From Clostridioides difficile (GTDB lineage: Bacteria; Bacillota; Clostridia; Peptostreptococcales; Peptostreptococcaceae): a stretch of 64,000 bases of DNA. The stretch spans positions 1 to 64,000 of the forward strand of contig JABBZI010000008.1 in the NCBI GenBank assembly GCA_012955965.1, given 5' to 3'. The position numbers were made by a program, and so were the translations under genes. Numbering within the stretch: the stretch's first letter is position 1; every line of letters begins with the position of its first letter. The notes beneath the pieces were generated by a model. It did not search any database and was not told where the DNA came from. It was given only the letters and a program-made list of their open reading frames with translations. Shown in pieces: positions 62,975-64,000 of the stretch.

Positions 62975-63292
62975 TTACCTCCCACTTATTATTGACTTAG
63001 TCATTGCTATTTTGCCATTTGCAAAACCTATTAAAGCATTATATTGTAACGTTGTCATTGCTTGCTTTACTTTTTCTTCTTCTATATCCACATTATTTCC
63101 ATCTACTCTTAAGCCTTTAGAATTGTCTATTTTTTCTTCTATTTTAGGCATGGCATCATTTAATGTTTCTTCAAAAGTTACATAATGTTTTTTGTAACCT
63201 TCAGTATTTATATTTGCTATATTATTTGCTATTGTTTGACTTCTTAGATTAGTTGCATCTAGTCCCATTTTTATAATGTCATATGTATTCAT
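62975..63292 (-). CDS. flgB: flagellar basal-body rod protein FlgB
   Basis: About 105 residues; first gene of the operon. Rod motif GLDATNLRSQTIANNIANINTEGYKKHYVTFEE at the N-terminus and LQYNALIGFANGKIAMTKSIISG at the end. GAGGAGGG touches the ATG at 63298 but is 7 bases from the ATG at 63292, which gives the usual start MNTYDIIKMGLDA. The long leader upstream holds the invertible switch and the riboswitch. Confidence 0.94.
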   Translation of the reverse strand: MNTYDIIKMGLDATNLRSQTIANNIANINTEGYKKHYVTFEETLNDAMPKIEEKIDNSKGLRVDGNNVDIEEEKVKQAMTTLQYNALIGFANGKIAMTKSIISGR

Positions 63293-63342
63293 GCTCATCC
63301 CTCCTCAACATATATTTATTTGCTACATTTAATAAAAAAATG

Positions 63343-63363
63343 AAGTTGCTATATTACAAAAAA
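63343..63363 (+). repeat. left inverted repeat of flagellar switch
   Basis: 21 bases, flgB-proximal. Differs from the other repeat at two positions (T/C and A/T in the core). Confidence 0.93.
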
Positions 63364-63517
63364 TGACTTCTTTGTTCATTTAAATCTATTGCAATTCTAT
63401 TACATTAACATAATAATATATCATTTTAGTAAGAAAACGAATTTTTTCTCAGCAAACTCCAGTAAAAATAAAAAAAAAATTTAATATGTATTTAAAAATT
63501 TCTTTATAAAGTTGCCT

Positions 63518-63538
63518 TTTTTTGTAAAATGGCAACTT
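63518..63538 (-). repeat. right inverted repeat of flagellar switch
   Basis: 21 bases, riboswitch-proximal. Together with the adjacent 9 bases inside the element it forms an AAAGTTGCC/GGCAACTTT stem; on the plus strand this is followed by six T residues. Confidence 0.93.
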
Positions 63539-63625
63539 TTTTAGATAGTTTTCTTTTATTTCAAATTATAATTTGGTAAAATATGTTATTATATGTACTT
63601 TCTACTATAATAAAGTAATTTTTCC

Positions 63626-63655
63626 ATAATAAAATGACCACCAAAAAGGTAGTCA
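63626..63655 (-). terminator. riboswitch expression-platform terminator
   Basis: TGACTACC (63655-63648) and GGTGGTCA (63642-63635) form an 8-bp stem with one G-U pair and a TTTTT loop, followed by TTTTATTATGG. It lies ~45 bases past the aptamer and should form when c-di-GMP is bound, cutting off flagellar transcription. Confidence 0.75.
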
Positions 63656-63698
63656 CTTCGACTAATCCTATGTATACAATACACCTAGGACTCTTTTT

Positions 63699-63776
63699 GG
63701 CAACTGGCTGACATAATTCGTATATACGAACCTTAGCCCCTATAGCTTTGCGTCACTAGATTTCTCTAGTTTTGCC
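63699..63776 (-). promoter_or_regulatory. c-di-GMP-I (GEMM-I) riboswitch aptamer
   Basis: On the minus strand P1 pairs GGCAA (63776-63772) with TTGCC (63703-63699). The conserved GTGACGCAAAGCTATAGGGGC core, the tetraloop-receptor side, and the final CAGCCAGTTGCC all match GEMM-I. In C. difficile this is the known OFF-type switch of the flgB operon: high c-di-GMP stops flagellar expression. Confidence 0.95.
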
Positions 63777-63793
63777 TATTTAGTTTTAATTTA

Positions 63794-63822
63794 AGTATAC
63801 AATAAATAATAAATTTTTTAAA
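63794..63822 (-). promoter_or_regulatory. flgB operon sigma-A promoter
   Basis: TATACT (63794-63799), preceded by TG, and a weak -35 TTTAAA (63817-63822) with 17-base spacing. The start site predicted at ~63787 gives a leader of about 496 nt to the flgB ATG at 63292, which agrees with the leader length reported for C. difficile flgB. Confidence 0.7.
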
Positions 63823-64000
63823 TATTTTTTTAAATATTTTTTATATATAACTTTTTAGTTTATTTTCTGACAATAATATTTACAATAATTAATCAATATA
63901 GTGTTTGTATATTAAAAATACACAAAGACTTACAATAAAAAACTAAATTATCTTAAGTTATCTCCAAACTAACTTATAAATCAAAAAAATATTTTAATTT
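63823..64000. other. A/T-rich region upstream of flgB promoter
   Basis: No open frame, RNA gene or clear site was seen to the end of the window. The A/T tracts may help promoter strength. Confidence 0.4.

Larger units (their letters stand above)
63343..63538. other. flagellar switch: invertible element in the flgB leader
   Basis: A 21-base repeat at 63343-63363 (AAGTTGCTATATTACAAAAA plus A) occurs inverted at 63518-63538 with two mismatches, enclosing exactly 154 bp. This matches the phase-variable flagellar switch of C. difficile, flipped by the distant recombinase RecV. Inversion turns flagella and, through SigD, toxin on or off. No recombinase gene lies in the window. The repeat-adjacent sequences also form hairpins whose strength depends on orientation. 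Confidence 0.93.

Noticed and set aside
63504-63546. Stand-alone plus-strand intrinsic terminator at the switch
   Set aside because: The stem and T-run are present, but no plus-strand gene precedes it; it is better explained as part of the inverted-repeat structure.

Overview
The window is a low-GC Firmicute chromosome segment and almost certainly comes from Clostridioides difficile. The first ~168 bases are the 5' end of a 16S rRNA gene (minus strand) that reads as C. difficile 16S. The right end carries the large early/late flagellar operon in C. difficile order, with a c-di-GMP-I riboswitch and a 154-bp invertible segment between perfectly spaced 21-bp inverted repeats in its leader. No prophage, insertion sequence, CRISPR array or tRNA gene was seen.

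Layout. 1-3.6 kb: 16S start with its sigma-A promoter, then a cadC-cadA metal-efflux operon with promoter and operator. 3.6-10 kb: an Asn/Met-rich repeat protein, a flavodoxin-ferredoxin protein between two copies of an intergenic repeat, an unknown protein, a HAD phosphatase, and a three-gene operon (DUF5685 protein, TPR protein with Cys-rich tail, membrane protein). 10-19.4 kb: two M20 hydrolases and a GATase1-like protein downstream of an rbsRKBAC sugar-uptake operon. 19.4-22.1 kb: bioB, a small unknown gene and a DUF362 ferredoxin. 22.4-34.4 kb: many small regulator/effector modules: an XRE/PLDc_N/ABC operon like Bacillus yxlEFG, XRE genes, an acetyltransferase with a MerR-type promoter, a MATE exporter, an HxlR/PNPOx pair, a TetR/aldo-keto reductase pair, and an AraC-GyrI/DUF3788 pair. 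34.5-39.2 kb: spore photoproduct lyase, iron alcohol dehydrogenase, htpG.

39.2-64 kb is one minus-strand flagellar operon: flgB, flgC, fliE-K, flgD, flgE, flbD, motA, motB, fliL, fliO, fliP, fliQ, fliR-flhB fusion, flhA, flhF, flhG, fliA, a SwrB-like gene, a small gene not started by a standard codon, two flgG-type rod genes, fliM, fliN and a TPR membrane protein. The genes encode the basal body, hook, export gate, ATPase, stator, switch and the late sigma factor. Expression passes through three leader controls: the sigma-A promoter, the c-di-GMP riboswitch and terminator, and the invertible switch.

The less-described items are: the DUF5685/Cys-tail operon, whose DUF5685 protein has squalene/phytoene-synthase-like Asp motifs; an apparent AUU-initiated 65-residue membrane protein in the flagellar operon; the apparent move of a CheY-binding-like peptide from FliM to FliN; and altered key cysteines in spore photoproduct lyase and biotin synthase. 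All of these are inferences from sequence and are marked as such.
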